Source: Opitutaceae bacterium
GTDB taxonomy: Bacteria; Verrucomicrobiota; Verrucomicrobiia; Opitutales; Opitutaceae
Reading direction: 5' to 3'
Length of the DNA: 6,358 nucleotides
NCBI GenBank assembly: GCA_020847775.1
Contig: JADLBI010000097.1
Location: 1 to 6,358, forward strand
The translations under genes were made by a program, and so were the position numbers. The notes under the pieces are model-generated. The model saw only the letters and a program-made list of their open reading frames with translations, was not told the origin of the DNA and ran no database searches. Below are positions 5,964-6,358 of the stretch, piece after piece; positions within the stretch are counted from its first letter, which is position 1, and each line of letters begins with the position of its first letter.

Positions 5964-6009
5964 GGGCAAAGGCTAGTTGAATGCGCTGGGCTGTAAAGCG
6001 GGAAACAGG
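5964..6009 (-). other. Short rpoD-tatA spacer
   Basis: The 46-bp gap between the rpoD stop and the tatA start has no hairpin with a T tract and no purine-rich ribosome-binding motif. A TTTACA hexamer on the transcribed strand resembles a -35 element, but no matching -10 was found. rpoD and tatA could be co-transcribed. Confidence 0.4.
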
Positions 6010-6358
6010 TCAGCGGCGCGGAGGCAGGAGCGCGGAGCCTAGCGCGCCTAGGCCCGGATTGAGCCCGGCGGCGGGATTAGCTCCGGCGGCGACCTTCATG
6101 AGATTTTGCGCGTTGTCGATTTGCTCGGCGTCGAAGAAGCCGTGGAGCTGGCGGATGCGCGTCGGGTGGCGCATCTTGCGCAGGGCCTTGGCCTCGATTT
6201 GGCGAATGCGTTCGCGGGTGACTTTGAATTGCTTGCCGACCTCCTCGAGTGTGCGGCTGTAGCCGTCGGTGAGGCCGAAGCGCAGCTTGAGCACGCGTTG
6301 TTCGCGCTCGGTGAGCGAGTCGAGCACGTCGATGATCTTTTCGCGCAGGAGGGAGAAC
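6010..6358 (-). CDS. rpoD: RNA polymerase primary sigma factor RpoD, C-terminal part (5' truncated by window edge)
   Basis: This is the C-terminal end of the housekeeping sigma factor, containing region 4 that recognises the -35 promoter element and contacts the RNA polymerase beta flap. The visible chain begins FSLLREKIIDVLDSLTERE and continues through LRFGLTDG. Region 4.2 follows, with TLEEVGKQFKVTRERIRQ and the recognition-helix continuation IEAKALRKMRHP, nearly identical to the E. coli RpoD pattern. The frame is open to the right edge, so the apparent GTG at 6327 is internal. After LHGFFD, roughly where E. coli RpoD ends, there are about 39 more residues rich in Ala, Gly, Leu and Pro, ending in LLPPRR (6013-6129). 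The near-identity of region 4.2 to E. coli RpoD favours the primary sigma factor over an alternative one. Confidence 0.93.
   Translation of the reverse strand, partial: FSLLREKIIDVLDSLTEREQRVLKLRFGLTDGYSRTLEEVGKQFKVTRERIRQIEAKALRKMRHPTRIRQLHGFFDAEQIDNAQNLMKVAAGANPAAGLNPGLGALGSALLPPRR
6013..6129 (-). other. rpoD: C-terminal low-complexity extension of RpoD
   Basis: These 39 codons follow the conserved LHGFFD end of sigma region 4.2. They encode AEQIDNAQNLMKVAAG, then a Gly/Ala/Leu/Pro-rich run and a basic LLPPRR end. E. coli RpoD stops at about the point where this begins. The DNA near its end is a perfect inverted repeat, GCCTAG (6037-6042) with CTAGGC (6048-6053), encoded as G-L-G-A-L-G with two CTA leucine codons, an uncommon choice in such GC-rich DNA. 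Whether the tail is conserved in relatives cannot be judged here. Confidence 0.6.

Noticed and set aside
5964..5969. TTG start for TatA two codons upstream of the ATG
   Set aside because: An ATG in the same frame is available and neither has a Shine-Dalgarno motif; ATG is the more probable start.
1..6358. Mobile elements, prophage, CRISPR array or RNA genes
   Set aside because: No transposase, integrase, evenly spaced direct repeats with unique spacers, or tRNA/rRNA-like sequence was seen on either strand.

Overview
The window is about 6.4 kb of GC-rich bacterial chromosome carrying conserved housekeeping genes. On the minus strand, in order of transcription, lie the 3' end of rpoD (housekeeping sigma factor), tatA (Tat protein export), mreB, mreC, mreD (rod-shape elongasome) and mrdA (PBP2, elongation-specific transpeptidase). 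On the plus strand, converging on mrdA, is the C-terminal half of a TgpA-like membrane-anchored transglutaminase. The high GC, the MreB/MreC/MreD/PBP2 set, the RpoD C-terminus and the lack of Shine-Dalgarno sequences suggest a Gram-negative bacterium. My best guess is Verrucomicrobiota (Opitutaceae-like), inferred from general resemblance and not from a search.

Layout: 1-1072 (+) transglutaminase, open at its 5' end; 1050-3017 (-) mrdA, whose 3' end overlaps the transglutaminase gene by 23 bp; 3024-3536 (-) mreD; 3541-4371 (-) mreC; 4372-4466 a non-coding mreB-mreC spacer made largely of degenerate 7-bp repeats in inverted orientation; 4467-5483 (-) mreB; 5484-5744 a 261-bp untranslated stretch that probably holds the mreB promoter and leader; 5745-5963 (-) tatA; 5964-6009 spacer; 6010-6358 (-) rpoD, open at its 5' end.

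MreB filaments, MreC, MreD and PBP2 form the elongasome that directs side-wall peptidoglycan synthesis. The SEDS glycosyltransferase RodA, often encoded next to mrdA, is not here, because the convergent transglutaminase gene occupies that position. mreC, mreD and mrdA are separated by only 4 and 6 bp and are clearly one transcription unit. mreB is set apart from them by the repeat-filled spacer, which includes a perfect hairpin directly after its stop codon.

No phage, IS element, CRISPR array, tRNA or rRNA was seen, and no convincing undescribed multi-gene system. The least explained signals are the heptamer repeats (mreB-mreC spacer, and a separate in-frame array inside the transglutaminase gene), the hairpin in the overlapping convergent gene ends, the C-terminal extension of RpoD, a TatA lacking the usual Phe-Gly hinge, and the absence of Shine-Dalgarno motifs at all five visible starts.
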